From Voacanga thouarsii (Eukaryota > Streptophyta > Magnoliopsida > Gentianales > Apocynaceae): DNA of 64,000 nt. Below the pieces are notes generated by a model. It was not told where the DNA came from. It searched no databases and saw nothing but the letters and a program-made list of their open reading frames with translations. The translations under genes and the position numbers were made by a program. Where the stretch lies: NCBI GenBank assembly GCA_026120185.1, contig JANUWF010001272.1, forward strand, positions 2,108,001-2,172,000, read 5' to 3'. This document shows positions 43,675 through 55,424 of this stretch, piece after piece (position 1 is the first letter of the stretch; the number at the start of each line of letters is the position of its first letter).

Positions 43675-44873
43675 ATGTCTAGAAGACCTAGGGGATTAGC
43701 ACCAAGGACTAAGAGAGCTCGAGATGCATCTTCCTCCACACATTCTTTTGAGCCTCTACCTACCCAACCTACACAATTTTCTAATCCTTTGTGTCAAATC
43801 TGGTATGACAGGCACCAATACAATAAGATTATAGTAGAAAAGCGATACAAGCCTTCTTTAGACAATTTCCTAGAGCTTTCTACTATGTTTAGGCTCCTGG
43901 GATGGGAGCCCATCATTAGAATGGAGGGTGTTTATTGTCTTGTGGTGTGAGAGAGTTTTATGCCAACATGCAGGAGAAAAAGAAAAATAGCCTCTAAGTT
44001 ATCTCCACCATGGTTTAAGGGATTCCCGTTGAGTTTGACAGAACGAGATTAGCTAGAATTTTGGGAGTCCTTGATGAGGGGCAATGGATTGCTGTGGACC
44101 ATTATAACCAAAAGGTCGTATCTGAGCCTACATGGGATGTGAAGGCTGTAAGGGATAGTTTTCATATGTGGAGGAAAGGGCGACTAAGTCAAACCGGTTA
44201 TTACTCCAACAATAACCTTGAGGCTTAATGGTGTACCATAGTCTATATCTTTGTTTTTAATGTCTATCCTAAGGCTAGTGGCTTCAATGAGTTTAGGGTC
44301 CTTAACATTTATATTTTGGATAAGATGAGGAAAAGTGAGCCTATTCCCCGTGCTCCAATTATCATTCAATCTATGCGAGAGGTTGTTTCCTCTAACATTG
44401 TAGCCAAAGCCCTCAAATTGTCTTTAGTCATTATGCGTATTGTAAGAGACTTTGGAGTGCGGTTGGATATAGAGTTAAGTGAGCCTACTACTGACCACGA
44501 CCTAGTGACGGAGCATACTTTGGCTCAGTGTAGGAATCGCTTTGATGAAAGGGCCATGAGGTGGAAGAGGCCATATGAGGTGCAGTACCCTAGAAGAGAG
44601 GAGCTTCCCCTTGATGAGGAGGAGGAAGAGGAGCCACCTACTAGACCTACCCCTCATGCCACTGGCTCCCATTCATGTATAGATTTTGAGGCACGAGTAG
44701 AGGCTCAGTTGGACAGCCAAATGACTATCCTCCTCCAACTTCATGATTCTATTGTAGACATTTGTCACTGCCAGGATGTTCAAGATCAAAAGTTGGCCAC
44801 TTTGATCCAAAAATTTGCTGGTGCATCTTCCAGTTGTGTAATTGACAATGATGATGATGAAGATGACTCTTGA
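43675..44873 (+). pseudogene. Element E second ORF (plant transposon-protein type)
   Basis: Broken frame of about 400 codons downstream of the missing pol. The first part is open 43675-43948: basic N-terminus MSRRPRGLAPRTKRARDASS, then YNKIIVEKRYKPSLDNFLEL. After stops and at least one frame change it is open again 44316-44873: PRAPIIIQSMREVVSSNIVA, RIVRDFGVRLDIELSEPTTD, then a Glu/Asp-rich tail (EEEEEEPPTRPTP) and a coiled-coil-like end closing in DNDDDEDDS. The layout resembles the large non-retroviral ORF found 3' of pol in Athila-like elements, often annotated as putative plant transposon protein; assigned from memory of that family. Function unknown. No trans-membrane segment is visible, so it is not evidently env-like. 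Confidence 0.6.
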
Positions 44874-44879
44874 CTTACT

Positions 44880-46236
44880 ATCTTGTATTTTATTTTATTT
44901 TCTATTATTTTTTTCTTTTGAATTTTAATGACCTTTACTAGCTTCTAGGTATCTTTTCTTTTATTTTATTTTTGCTTTCTTTTTCTAACTTTATATTTTT
45001 CTTTGGTTTGTTTCTTTTTAAGTAGGTACTCTTGTAATGACCCTTCCTCGTGGCGAATTCAATCATGGTGACACTGCGATGTAATGAATGCATCTTCTTC
45101 ATTTTCTTCTTCTTTTTTATTCATTTTGGTCTTCTTTGCTGTACGTTTGTTGTTATATCTTGGGCCATTGAGGATAATATCTAGTTTAAGTGTATGGGAA
45201 GAGCATGAGTGGTTGAAGAAATACTTTTCCATAAATCATTTTTGTGACAATTTTTCAAAATTTCAATGATTTTCATTGTTAAAGGTTGTAAGTCTTTTTC
45301 TTACTTAGATATAAGTTTTGTCATTCATTAGGTGGATTTTGATGAAATTGGTTTTGTTGGATAGGATATTTTGCGAAACCTAAGAAGTTTGATTGATCTT
45401 ATTTATGCATTAGTGTTTGAATACTATTTGACTCATCTAGTTTGAATATGGAGGATATGATGAATACGAGAAGAGTTTATTGGCTAACTCTTGTATTATG
45501 AGTTTAAATTTTGCTAGCTTTGAGTTATGATGAGGAATGTGAGTTGATAAAAGATCTTTGAGAGGAAATATTATATGGAAAACTTGTAAAACATTCTTAT
45601 GAGGTGAAGACTAAAAGAATGAGTTGTTATTTCCTCTTTGAAGAGGAGGAAAAAAATATATTTTTAATTGATTATGGGGGCCAATACGTACAGTGAAGAG
45701 AAATTCATTTTCTTGATGCTATGAATTTTCAAGAGCAAAAGAAAGGAATATTGTTGAAAAAATGATGAGTGATGGCTAAAAGGGGGCTAATACGGTGTGT
45801 GGAGAGAAATCCATGCACTTGAAACTATCAATTCCCTAAGTCATTAGAAAAAAATAGAGAGAAAAAGATTTGAGTGCTTTCCTTGCATTATGACTTAAGT
45901 TGTTTAATTTTTGGATTTATAATGCTTGAGTTGGTAAATGACTTAACTTATGTGATTCATGTTGTCTACATTTTAACTTGAAGAGTGAAATAATTTTCTT
46001 AGACTAGTGCATACACTTGATTAATTTGACTTCAAGAATTTTGTGGTATCTTGTTAAAAGTTTCAAAGTTTGTATTGTTTTCAAAGGGTGTGAATGGCAA
46101 GAGTTGTATCTAAAGTTTGAAGAAAGTTATAATCCTTGGTAATGTTGTAAAGAGTTTTTGGAATAAGAAAGAGCTTGTGTTTTCTTGATAATTTTTCTTG
46201 GACTAAAGTGTTTTGCTTGAAGACAAGCAAATGTTC
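44880..46236 (+). other. Element E 3' non-coding region
   Basis: AT-rich, no reading frame. Two related phrases near 45675 and 45787 (GGGGGCCAATACG and GGGGGCTAATACGG, each followed by a GAGAAAT segment) suggest an old internal duplication. Ends with TTGAAGACAAGCAAATGTTC before the polypurine tract. Confidence 0.55.
45168..45200 (+). promoter_or_regulatory. Internal polypurine-like motif of E (decayed)
   Basis: TTGAGGATAATATCTAGTTT then AAGTGTATGGGAA: a decayed form of the motif seen at 13968, 14161 and 57245. Confidence 0.5.
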
Positions 46237-46250
46237 AAGTGTGGGGGAAT
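46237..46250 (+). promoter_or_regulatory. Element E polypurine tract
   Basis: AAGTGTGGGGGAAT immediately before the 3' LTR, identical to that of D1. Confidence 0.85.
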
Positions 46251-47767
46251 TGAAAGGGGCTAAAATCATCACTATTTTTTTAGTTATTTGAAGTTGTTTT
46301 GTTATACATTTATTGTAATAACTAGGCATGCTCCATCCTATTTGATATTTTTCTTGTAAAAAGGATTTTTGGCAAATTTGTACATATTTGAGTCAAAATT
46401 GAGCAGAAAATGAACAATTCCAGAATGTACCTGGAGCCAAGCCCAGCTAATGGACCAGGCACCGGGTCCATTCTGGTCAAACAGTAGAAATTGAGCAGCT
46501 TTTGAGGAAAACTAGAACAGACCTGACGCTAGGTCTAGCAAGTGTACCTAGTGTTGGGTCCATTCTGTCCGCCGATGAGAACAGAGCAAAAACAGAGCAA
46601 AACTCCAAAGGAAGAATAGCATGTACCTAGCGCTAGGTAGGTCGAAAGTACCCGGTGCCAAGTAGGCTCTGGAAGACGAATATTCTATGCACGAAATTAG
46701 GAATTTTCCAATTATTTTGGTATTTTTTATAATCCTACTCAACCTAGACTTCCTAAGCCACGAATGTAGTATCCAAGAGGCCTATAAAAGCATAAGAAAA
46801 CACAAGAGAAAAGGCAAATATATGTGGAGGTGGATCCAAGAGCTAAAATTCCTAATCACTTATTGAAGGAGGAATTCACCCAATCAAGGAGGATTGATCA
46901 AGAGAGTTTCCAAAGAGGAAAAAAGATTCTTGTCTATGAGTGCTTTCTTTTACTTTTGTTTTCTTTTCCTTCAACAATCATGTATTCAATATTTCTATTG
47001 TAATTTGACATTGTTTTTGTGATTCATGATTTCTTGAGTTAGTTTAGTATTTTGATCAATTCATTAATTATCTTGGGATTTTATTGCTTGTTTTTCTTAT
47101 AGAGTTGGTTGATTGATTTTTGTCATTAATTTGCTTGAAAAAGAGGTTGGTAATGACTTCAATTAATTAGTTTCATAATTGTTATCTCTTAGCTTGCTTG
47201 AAAAATGGGTTAATTATGTAGAACATTTGTAATTAAAGGTTAGTTGATGATGGATTTATTGGCTAATTTCATATTTTATATCACCTAAAATATAGAGGCT
47301 TATATGAGGATCGATTTTAATGAATCTTTTGGATAAGTTAGTCAAGACAGAATATGTTTACTAATTTAACTAGAAGATAGGGATTCCATGATTGCAAACG
47401 AAGTGGGGTCTATATTAAATTCTTCATGAGACCAAGATAATAATTGATTATGATATTGGCTAAGTGATTCATTATCATGTTTTCAAAAGCTTTTGTCTAA
47501 ATTGCATATTTTCATATCCTTCAGTTGTATATATTTCTTTATTTTTTAAATTATTTTCTCACTTTATTTGGTTGATTAACCAATGAATAAAAAGTGATTA
47601 GTGTGTACTTATTCCTTTGAAGATCGATACTCGTTAATTCTCTATGTTATGCTTGCGATGAGCATACTTACTTGTATATATATTTTGGGATTAATTTTTT
47701 AATTAAAACTTAACTAAGGGATGGACTTAAATTTGATTATTTTTATATACCCAAAATTTATGCATCA
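46251..47767 (+). repeat. Element E 3' LTR
   Basis: 1517 bases, TGAAAGGGGCTAAAATC…TTTATGCATCA, with intact TG and CA ends. TATA box TATAAAAG at 46783-46790, palindrome array 46430-46670. Followed by TGTTG, the target duplication partner of TGCCG at 8707-8711, and then directly by element A gag. Confidence 0.87.
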
Positions 47768-47772
47768 TGTTG

Positions 47773-48165
47773 CTATCAGAATGGAAAATGAAGACAAGAA
47801 TTGAGTTGCACCCAAATCGTACCAGTAGAGGAGGCCACCAACAAGATAGTAGTTGCACAGATGCCCTGCTACACAATAGTAGGGTAACAAGAGTAAACAG
47901 GCACGACTACTCTAGTAGGCTCAACTCTGAATTTGCCAACATGCCAGTATTGTGGAAAGCATGATCATGTGGAGAAAGATTGTTGGTAAAAAAGAGTAGC
48001 CAAGAAGTGCTACAATTGTGGAGACCCAAATCATCTTCGGAACATTATCCTAAGGCACTGAGGATTGGAAAAGGAGCACTATCACCACTTAGTAGTGCTA
48101 ATAGAGGGATAACCACTAGAACTACTAGAAGTGGAGGACAAAAGCCTCAAGTGAAGGCTTAGATG
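47773..48165 (+). pseudogene. Element A gag, second part
   Basis: Resumes the gag interrupted at 8711: IRMENEDK continues the VDAA motif and aligns with ENEDRSRM of element B. Remnants of two zinc knuckles follow in shifting frames near 47937-48060 (CQYC/CGKHDHVEKDCW-like and CYNCGDPNHLRN-like text). Many stops. Ends in the segment before protease. Confidence 0.7.
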
Positions 48166-48179
48166 TTTGCTTTAAACTG

Positions 48180-49985
48180 AGAAGAAGTTGGAGCTGATGC
48201 AGCAGTAATGGAAGGTATGCTTTCTATTCGAGATTATGCTGTTAATGTATTTATAGACCCTAGATCTACACATTCCTATGTAATGAAAGTTGTGCATGTC
48301 ATTTGGTTTGACACGGGGATGAACTACCCTATACCCTATTGGTGAGTAGCCTTTTAGGGATAACAGTAGAGGTGGGGAAATTGATGCAAGAATGTGAAAT
48401 TAAGGTGGGAAAGGAAATTCTTAAGGCAGATCTCATCGTTTTACCTATTGAAGTCTACGGCCTAATTTTAGGTATGGAGCGGTTATCTAAGAATGGAGTT
48501 AGAATAGATTGTAAGATCAAGACAATATAGTTTGTTAGACTAGGTTGTGATGTAATAGAATTCAATGGGAAACGTGTGAAGAAGTTGAAATTTTTGATAG
48601 TTCGGATAAAGGCTCGAAAGATGTTGGAGCAGGGATGCACGGGCTATTTGGCGTACTTGATAAATAAACCTAAGGACCATTGTACCTTGGAGAATACCAT
48701 GGTAGTGAAAGAATTTCATGACGTTTTTCCTATTGAGCTTACCTCATTTCCACCTTCTCACAAGGTCGAGTTCACTATAAATCTGATATCGGGAGCTGAG
48801 CCAATATCGAGAACACCTTATTGGATGGTCTCTACTAAGTTAAAGGAGTTAAAGGAATAATTGGAAGAACTGGTAAATATGGGCTATATTAGACTGAATA
48901 CATTGCCATGCGGTGCACCCGTGCTATTTGTGAAGAAGAAGGATGAGACACTGAGACTTTGCATTAATTATAGAGGATTGAACACTTTGACATCAAGAAC
49001 AAGTATTTGCTACCTCTGATAGATGAACTGTTCGATCAATTATAAGGTTCCAGATGCTATTCCAAGTTGGATCTACGATAAAGATATTATACAAGTGTGG
49101 ATTAAAGAGGAAGATAAACTTAAGATGGCTTTTAATACAAGATATGACCACTATAAGTAACCAATGCACCTATTATATTTATGAATCTAATGCATAGGGG
49201 TTTCCAACCATATTTAGACAAGTTCGTTGTGGTATTTGTCGATGATATTCTTGTTTACTCCAAAAGTCCCAAAGAGCCTGTTGAACACTTGAGACTGGTT
49301 TTGGAGAAGCTAAGAAAACATAAACTCATTGCTAAATTCAACAAATGTGAGTTTTGATTAGACTCAGTATCATTTCTTGGTTATGTGGTATCTAAGGATG
49401 GTATTAAGGTGGAACCTGCAAAGGTAGAGAGGTGGTAAATTGGAACCAACCAGAAAATATTACCAATATTCGTAACTTTCTCGGTTTAGCTAGGTATTAT
49501 TGTTTGTTCATCAAGAGCTTTTCTACCTTAGCCTCTCCGATGACTTGACTTTTGAGGAAGGATGTACCATTTATTTGGATTGAGAAGGGTAAGAAAAGCT
49601 TTTAAGAGCTTAAGAGGAGACTGATGATGGCCCCTGTATTAAGTCTGCCTGAAGAGGATAAACCCTATACTTTATATATAGATGCATTAAAGGAGGGATT
49701 AGGGGTAGTTTTGATGCAGGAAAGAAAGGTCATAGCCTATGCTTCGGAGAAGTTGAAGCCACATGGAGTTAACTATCCAACTCATGATTTGGAGGTAGTT
49801 GCTATAGTGTTCTCTCTAAAGAAACAGTAACACTACTTGTACAGAGCAGAATATGAAGTGTTCACCGACCATAAGAGCCTTGAGCATATCTTTACACAGA
49901 AAGATTTAAACCTCAGGCAATGGAGATGGATGAAGTTTCTGGAAGAGTACAAATGTCCTATAAATTATGATCTAAAGAAAGCTAA
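48180..49985 (+). pseudogene. Element A protease, reverse transcriptase and RNase H
   Basis: Heavily broken but in canonical order. The protease site reads FIDPRSTHSYV near 48252 (normal form D-S/T-G). Then LILGMERLSKNGVRIDCK; VEFTINLISGAEPISR (48767-48814), which shows what B has deleted; [12 protein letters not shown]; the RT box [11 protein letters not shown] (FVDD at 49235-49246); RNase [16 protein letters not shown] (about 49672) and [19 protein letters not shown]. Stops and frameshifts throughout, including lost RT text near 49140. Reading ends at KKANV where a C-family solo LTR is inserted. Confidence 0.88.
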
Positions 49986-51714
49986 TGTTGGGTATCTCAG
50001 GCTCGTATCCTATATGGTGTAGCGGAAGAATAAACGAGATACCATCTCAGGATCCGCTTATGTGTGAAAAACAAGACATAAAGAAAATAAAGGTAACAAC
50101 TTTTTCCCTTTATTTGATTGTCGGAAGAACAAAATTTCTTCTTCAAGTCGAGGCGCGATCCAGCAATCCTCTTGTGCAAACTCCACGAGAGTTGAACGTC
50201 TAACCACTTTAATCATAGTGTGTGATTATCTCTAATAGTAATCCACACAGAGGATACACTCAAGGATAAATTTTTCTGTGCTAGCAGAAGAACTAAGTGG
50301 CGGCTAGGGCTTAAGTTGCAAGAACCATGAGAGAGAGAGAAGAGAAGAAGTCGTGTATACCATAATTGGAGTCAATTTTGTGTGTCATATAGCTAGGGAA
50401 TTTTGTGTATATATTTACCATATATCACATGAAAATCTACTGAAAATTCCTCCAAATTGAGAATTCTAAAACGGTTAGAATTTCCTAAATGTAATTGGAA
50501 ACATCAAGTTCTGACAATTATAATTTGGACCATAAATTATAACTAATTATAATTTGTCCACAACAACTTCTCTTTCTCTCAATTAATCCCACTATGTTAT
50601 CAAATAACATATTGAGTATATAATCCTCTATTGTGTGTGACCTATTAGGTTTCCTAGTCAATTGGTAGCGAACATAAATTAATCCAAATATCTTTGAGAT
50701 TAATAATCCATAATTAATTAAAATTAATCCTATTAATTCTAATCAGGATTCGTTTATTAATTCATCAATTAATAAACCCATATTCCCAGATCATGAGCGG
50801 TATTTAGCAACACATCATGACCACCCAAGAGTCCAAGAAGTCAAGTGGCTTGACATAAACCCTTTAATAACAAACTTCAATGCAATTAACTCCTTTCACT
50901 ATACAATATTTCATTCGGTTTAGAGTACGAAATTAGTGCCAATTCCCTCCAGAATATATATTAATTTTGGCCCAAATATAACTATACTTGTACTAGGAAC
51001 CCACTACTCTCAATGTGTCTCAATTGGAACCCTTTCCAATACATATACGTCTTGGCCAAGGACTTATAGGTAGTAATTTCTATAAGTGGTCGGGAGATAT
51101 TCGCTCCTACTATTAGGAGTGGTGAATCCTTTATTGACACTCTCAACTACTTTCATTTACCTCATAATGTACCCAATATCCATTCCATAGGCGGCCCTCG
51201 ATTGAGCTCCGGAGATTGGAATCAAAGTACAATGCTCAGCAAACAAAGTACCTTGAGATGTCAAGTCTAAGGATACTTGCACGTTTTCTATATTGAGATC
51301 ATATCACTGGTACTAAATAGTTATCTATGTGATTATCTCAAAGCTAGGTCATCTAATGAACTTGTTCCATTAACAAGCATCTATGTGTTAACTTTGAGTA
51401 TCTCAATACTCACGGATACGAGAACCACCGCCTGATCAAATCAGGAAGTCTAACACATGCTAGTCTTAACGCATTAATGATATCATGTCCCATTAAAACT
51501 ATGACTATGGACTATTTAAATATTAACACCATCCAATGTAGTAGGAATCTCATATTATGATTTCCTTAACACAGTGTTGTACTAGAGACTTTATCGAACA
51601 GTTATATTACTTAAAGTAAACAAAAGAAACTGTAAGATAAATAATGCCTTTTAGTAAAATAAAATGTGTCATATATAATGTACAAGTGATTACCTCTAGG
51701 GAACAACACTAATA
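49986..51714 (+). mobile_element. Family C solo LTR inside element A pol
   Basis: 1729 bases, TGTTGGGTAT…CACTAATA (terminal CA mutated to TA), flanked by a perfect duplication GCTAA (49981-49985 and 51715-51719). It interrupts the pol phrase that reads KKANV then VANALCRK, equal to [12 protein letters not shown] in element B. No internal region. Its uninterrupted CCACCCAAGAGTCC segment at 50821 is the empty site for element B's insertion in the other C LTR. Confidence 0.93.
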
Positions 51715-51719
51715 GCTAA

Positions 51720-53320
51720 TGTAGTGGCAAACGCACTATGCAGAAAGGTTAAGATGGCTAGCATAAGAATAAAAGAAGTTCAAGTGGTATAGGAGTTACT
51801 AGAATGGGAAACGACCATTTATAGGGGAAAATCCGTATTAGCAATTTGAGATTGGTGCTCAAGTTGAAGCAAGAAATTATTGAGGCACAGAAGGATAGTA
51901 CTGAATTACAAGCTTTTAAGGATATGGAAATCAAACATGGGGGACAAAACTTTCAAATAAATGAGAAAAGATTACTATATTTTTTTAATCGGATATGTGT
52001 ACTACAAGATTAAGAGTTGAAGAAGAGGATATTAGAGGAGGCACAGAGAAGTAAATATGCTATTCACTCGGGGGAGGTAAAAATAAATCAAGATTTAAAG
52101 AAGGAATATTGGTGGTTCAGAATGAAGAAGGATGCGGAAAAGTTCATGATGAACTGCTTGACTTGTCAAAAGGTCAAGGCAGAGTATAAAAAATCTGGGA
52201 GACTACTGTAACCTTTACCTATCCCAGAATGAAAATGGGAGAAAGTAACTATGGACTTTGTCACAGGATTACCAATTACTAAGTCCTAGAAAGATACTAT
52301 TTGGGTGGACAGAAATCGACTGACCAAGTCTGTGCACTTTATACCAGTGAACGTGAGAGACTCATTGGAGAAATTGACCCAAATCTATATACAAGAAATT
52401 CTAAGACTTCGTGGACTACTATCGAGTATTGCATCAAATCGAGATCCTAAGTTGACTTTAAGATTTTGGAATAAATTTCAAGAGTCTATGGGTTTAACAT
52501 TAAAGTTTAGTATTATAGCAGTTCCTCAGACTGATGGACAATCTAAAAGGGTTATTCAGATTTTAGAAGATATGCTGAGGGCATGTATTCTAGACTTTGG
52601 AGACAAGTGGATTGATTACCTACCCTACATAGAGCTAGTGTATAACAACAATTACCAATCATCGATAGATATGACTCCGCATGAAACTCCTTATGGGAGG
52701 AAGTGTTAAGTACCATTATTTTGGGGTTGGTCGGAAGATGGTTAAGCTAGCAATTTTGGTGAAGTGAATATCTAAGGAATGATAGATAAGGTCAGGGTGA
52801 TAATAGAAAGAATGAAAGAATATCAGAGTTAGCAAAAGAGCTATGCGGATAATAGAAAAAGAGAATTGGAGTTTCAAGTGGGAGATCAGATATTTTTTAA
52901 GTTGACTTCTAGCAGAAGAATCCTGAAGCATCCGAAAGGAGAGAAATTGAGTCGAGATATCTAGGACTATTTCCAGTTATTGAAAGAATTGAACTGGTAG
53001 CTTATCCCTTGGACTTATAGGAAGGCTTAATTGAAATACATGATGTATTCCATGTGTTATAATTGAAGAAGTATTATGCTAACCTAGAGCACGTACTCAA
53101 TGAAGTTATGTTAAATGTTTTAACATAACCCGACCAAAGTTATGTTGAGAAAATGATAAAGATTTTAGACAGAAGTATTAAGACATTTCGAAATAAGTAG
53201 ATTCCTATGGTAAAAGTTTTATGGGATCATCACTGTATGTAAGATGCTACTTAGGAAACTGAGGATTGGATAAAGTAGAAATATCCGAAATTTTTTTAGA
53301 GGTATGATATCCTAAATTTC
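51720..53320 (+). pseudogene. Element A integrase and chromodomain
   Basis: Zinc-binding domain KYAIHSGEVKINQDLKKEYWW then NCLTCQKVKAEY keeps the two Cys, but the first His is Gln (EAQRSKYAIH). Core: MDFVTGLP-like text near 52254, SNRDPKL where SDRDP is expected (Asp to Asn at 52437) and GQSKRVIQI where GQSERVIQ is expected (Glu to Lys at 52545). Two of three catalytic residues are therefore gone, each by a single G-to-A change, with the 35-residue spacing kept. GPY/F text and a decayed chromodomain (KILDRSIKTFRNK, then DHHC…TEDWIK) end near 53310. Numerous stops. Confidence 0.88.
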
Positions 53321-53336
53321 AGGACAAAATTCTTTT

Positions 53337-53348
53337 AAGGATGGGAGA
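53337..53348 (+). promoter_or_regulatory. Element A polypurine tract
   Basis: AAGGATGGGAGA following AGGACAAAATTCTTTTAA, the same lead-in as in element B, immediately before the 3' LTR. Confidence 0.8.
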
Positions 53349-53477
53349 ATATAATATGCCATCTAACCCAACCATAAGAACTTGGGGAATATGAGCATTG
53401 AATAACATCTTGCATGCGCATATGAAAATTACAATACCTTTATCTAAGTATTAGAAGGACATGTGTATATATATGTG

Positions 53478-55035
53478 TGATAGGGCCTAAATTAGTTATG
53501 TTTTTTCTAGTTATTTGAGGCTCTTTTGTGATACATTTTGTACAATAAATAGTCATATTCCTTCATATTTGAGATTTTACTCTTTGAAAGGTATTTTGTG
53601 CATTATTTCAAATTTTAGGGGTTAAACAAAGCAAAAAAAAATCGTAAAACAGAACTAAGGCGGCGCCGGACAGGGTAGAGGAACCGGCACCGGCCATGTG
53701 CAGGTGGCATGAACTTCGAGGCGACAAAAAATTATTGAAACAAGATCGGAACAGAAGCGAACCGACACCGGCTCCAATAGCCAAGGTGGCCCCGGCTGCA
53801 CTCTGGACAACATTGCGTGGAAATTAAGAAAAAATCAGTGAACAACGGAAGAAATGGAAATTTACCACATACTCCAACAACCAAGGTGGCGCCAGCTCCA
53901 GCAGCCAAGGCGGCGCCGACTGTGCCTTGAGGATAAGACGGAATCTTGATTTTTGCACGTGGTTTTTGGTAATCTGTGAAATTTTAGTATCTTTCTACTT
54001 CTACTCGGTCAAGAACCTTTCACCAACGAGTTTAGGCACTTACTAAGCCTATAAATAGATGGAAAACACAAGGGAAAAGGAGAGAATTCATAGATTATCA
54101 TAGAAAATCACTCAAATCAAATGAGGAATTCTTCAAATCAATGAGGATTGTACAAGAAGGTCTTCAAAGGAAAAAGAAGGAGGATTGTCTATGAGTGCTT
54201 TCTTTTACTTTGTTTTCTTTTTCTTGAATAATGATGTATTAATTATTTTATTGTAGTTTGACATTATTTTAGATATTCATAATTTTTTGGGTTATTTGAT
54301 CTTTTGATTAATTGATTATTATTCTTGGTATTTAATTACTTGGGTTGATCACGAGATTAATTGGTTGTTTCTTTCTATTAACTTGCTTGAAAATAGGGCT
54401 GATGGTGGTTTCAATTTGTTAATTTCATATTTGTTGTCTCTTAACTTGCTTGGAAAATGGGTTAATTGCTAAGAATAGAGTAGTTGAAGGTTAATTGATG
54501 TCTACTAGAGTATGGATTCATTAGTTAATTTTGTGTTTTAAGTTTGCCAGAGTATGGAAATTTAATCAAGGATTGTGTTTAATGCAATGTTTGGGTGAAT
54601 TAGTTGAGACAGAGTATGTGATGCTAATTTGTCTAGAAGATAGTGATTACATGGATTGGGAAATAAGTGAGTCTACTTTCATCCTTTGTGATGCCAAGAG
54701 AATAATTAGTTATGATAATGATTGGGTTCTTTAAGATCATGTTTGTCTAAATATTGTTTGGACTACATAATTCTCCATCCTTGACATGTATATATTTTTA
54801 TTTTGTTTATTTTATTTTTATTTCATTTTTACTTTATTGAGTTTGTTAAACAATGAAAGAAAAGAGATTAATGTATACTTGTTCCTTGAGGATCGACACT
54901 TGTTTGAACCCTATGCTACGTTAATAATGAGTATGCTTGCTCATATGTGTAATTTGGGGTTAACGTTTGAATTTGACTTGATTGGGAATGTGCTTATTTT
55001 ATATATGATTTTTAAACCCAAATTCGAATAGATCA
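53478..55035 (+). repeat. Element D2 5' LTR
   Basis: 1558 bases, TGATAGGGCCTAA…AATAGATCA. TATA box TATAAATAG at 54050-54058. GC-rich motif cluster 53658-53930 with repeated AGCCAAGGYGGC motifs. U5 GGATCGACACTTGTTTGAACC near 54890. Confidence 0.92.
54050..54058 (+). promoter_or_regulatory. TATA box of element D2 5' LTR
   Basis: TATAAATAG in AGCCTATAAATAGATGGAAA, identical in core to the D1 5' LTR (11406) and the D2 3' LTR (59322). Confidence 0.78.
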
Positions 55036-55041
55036 AGTTTT

Positions 55042-55059
55042 TGGCACCGTTGCCGGGGA
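55042..55059 (+). promoter_or_regulatory. Element D2 primer binding site
   Basis: TGGCACCGTTGCCGGGGA: one mismatch from the Asp-tRNA-type primer site, six bases after the LTR. Confidence 0.88.
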
Positions 55060-55424
55060 ACAATAGCATGAAAGTTTGGATTTTGTTAATTTAACCATGT
55101 AAATATGTAAATACATAAATATGTAAATATGTACAATTGTTCTTTTTGCAAAAAGGTACTATCTTTTGTATTTTGTGTATTTGTGTATACCCTTGTAACC
55201 TAACATACTAACTTTGACTGAGTTCTATTAACTAATTTTGTATTCTTTTAATTTTGTTTTACTTATGAATTCTATTATCTAACTCGTTTCTTTTTTTTTT
55301 TTTTAGATGTTATCCTTTGTACATGACCCGAAAATCCGAAGGCGAGATAGTCAATTTTGACCTTGAAATCGAAAGGACACTATTAAAGATCCGCCGGACA
55401 ATCCAAAGGAACTTGATCGTCTAA

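Larger units (their letters stand above)
8712..47767 (+). mobile_element. Element E: Athila-like element lacking pol
   Basis: Bounded by 1.52-kb LTRs (8712-10231 and 46251-47767) and by a 5-base target duplication TGCCG/TGTTG (8707-8711 and 47768-47772) whose differences are two transitions. Internal parts: decayed TGGCGCC-type primer site 10238, gag split at 10856/37614, spacer 38611-39449, second ORF 43675-44873, polypurine tract 46237. No protease, RT, RNase H or integrase remains. It contains element D1 and a truncated inverted B-family LTR. The two LTRs differ at roughly one base in five over the first 175 bases by eye, the oldest-looking pair inside the nest. Confidence 0.8.

Noticed and set aside
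43675..44873. An envelope gene in element E
   Set aside because: Position fits an env-like ORF, but there is no signal peptide or membrane segment. The acidic tail and coiled coil fit the plant transposon-protein type ORF better.
49986..51714. A copia element assignment for family C
   Set aside because: Ends and length would fit several Ty1/copia or gypsy lineages, and no internal sequence is available in the window to decide.
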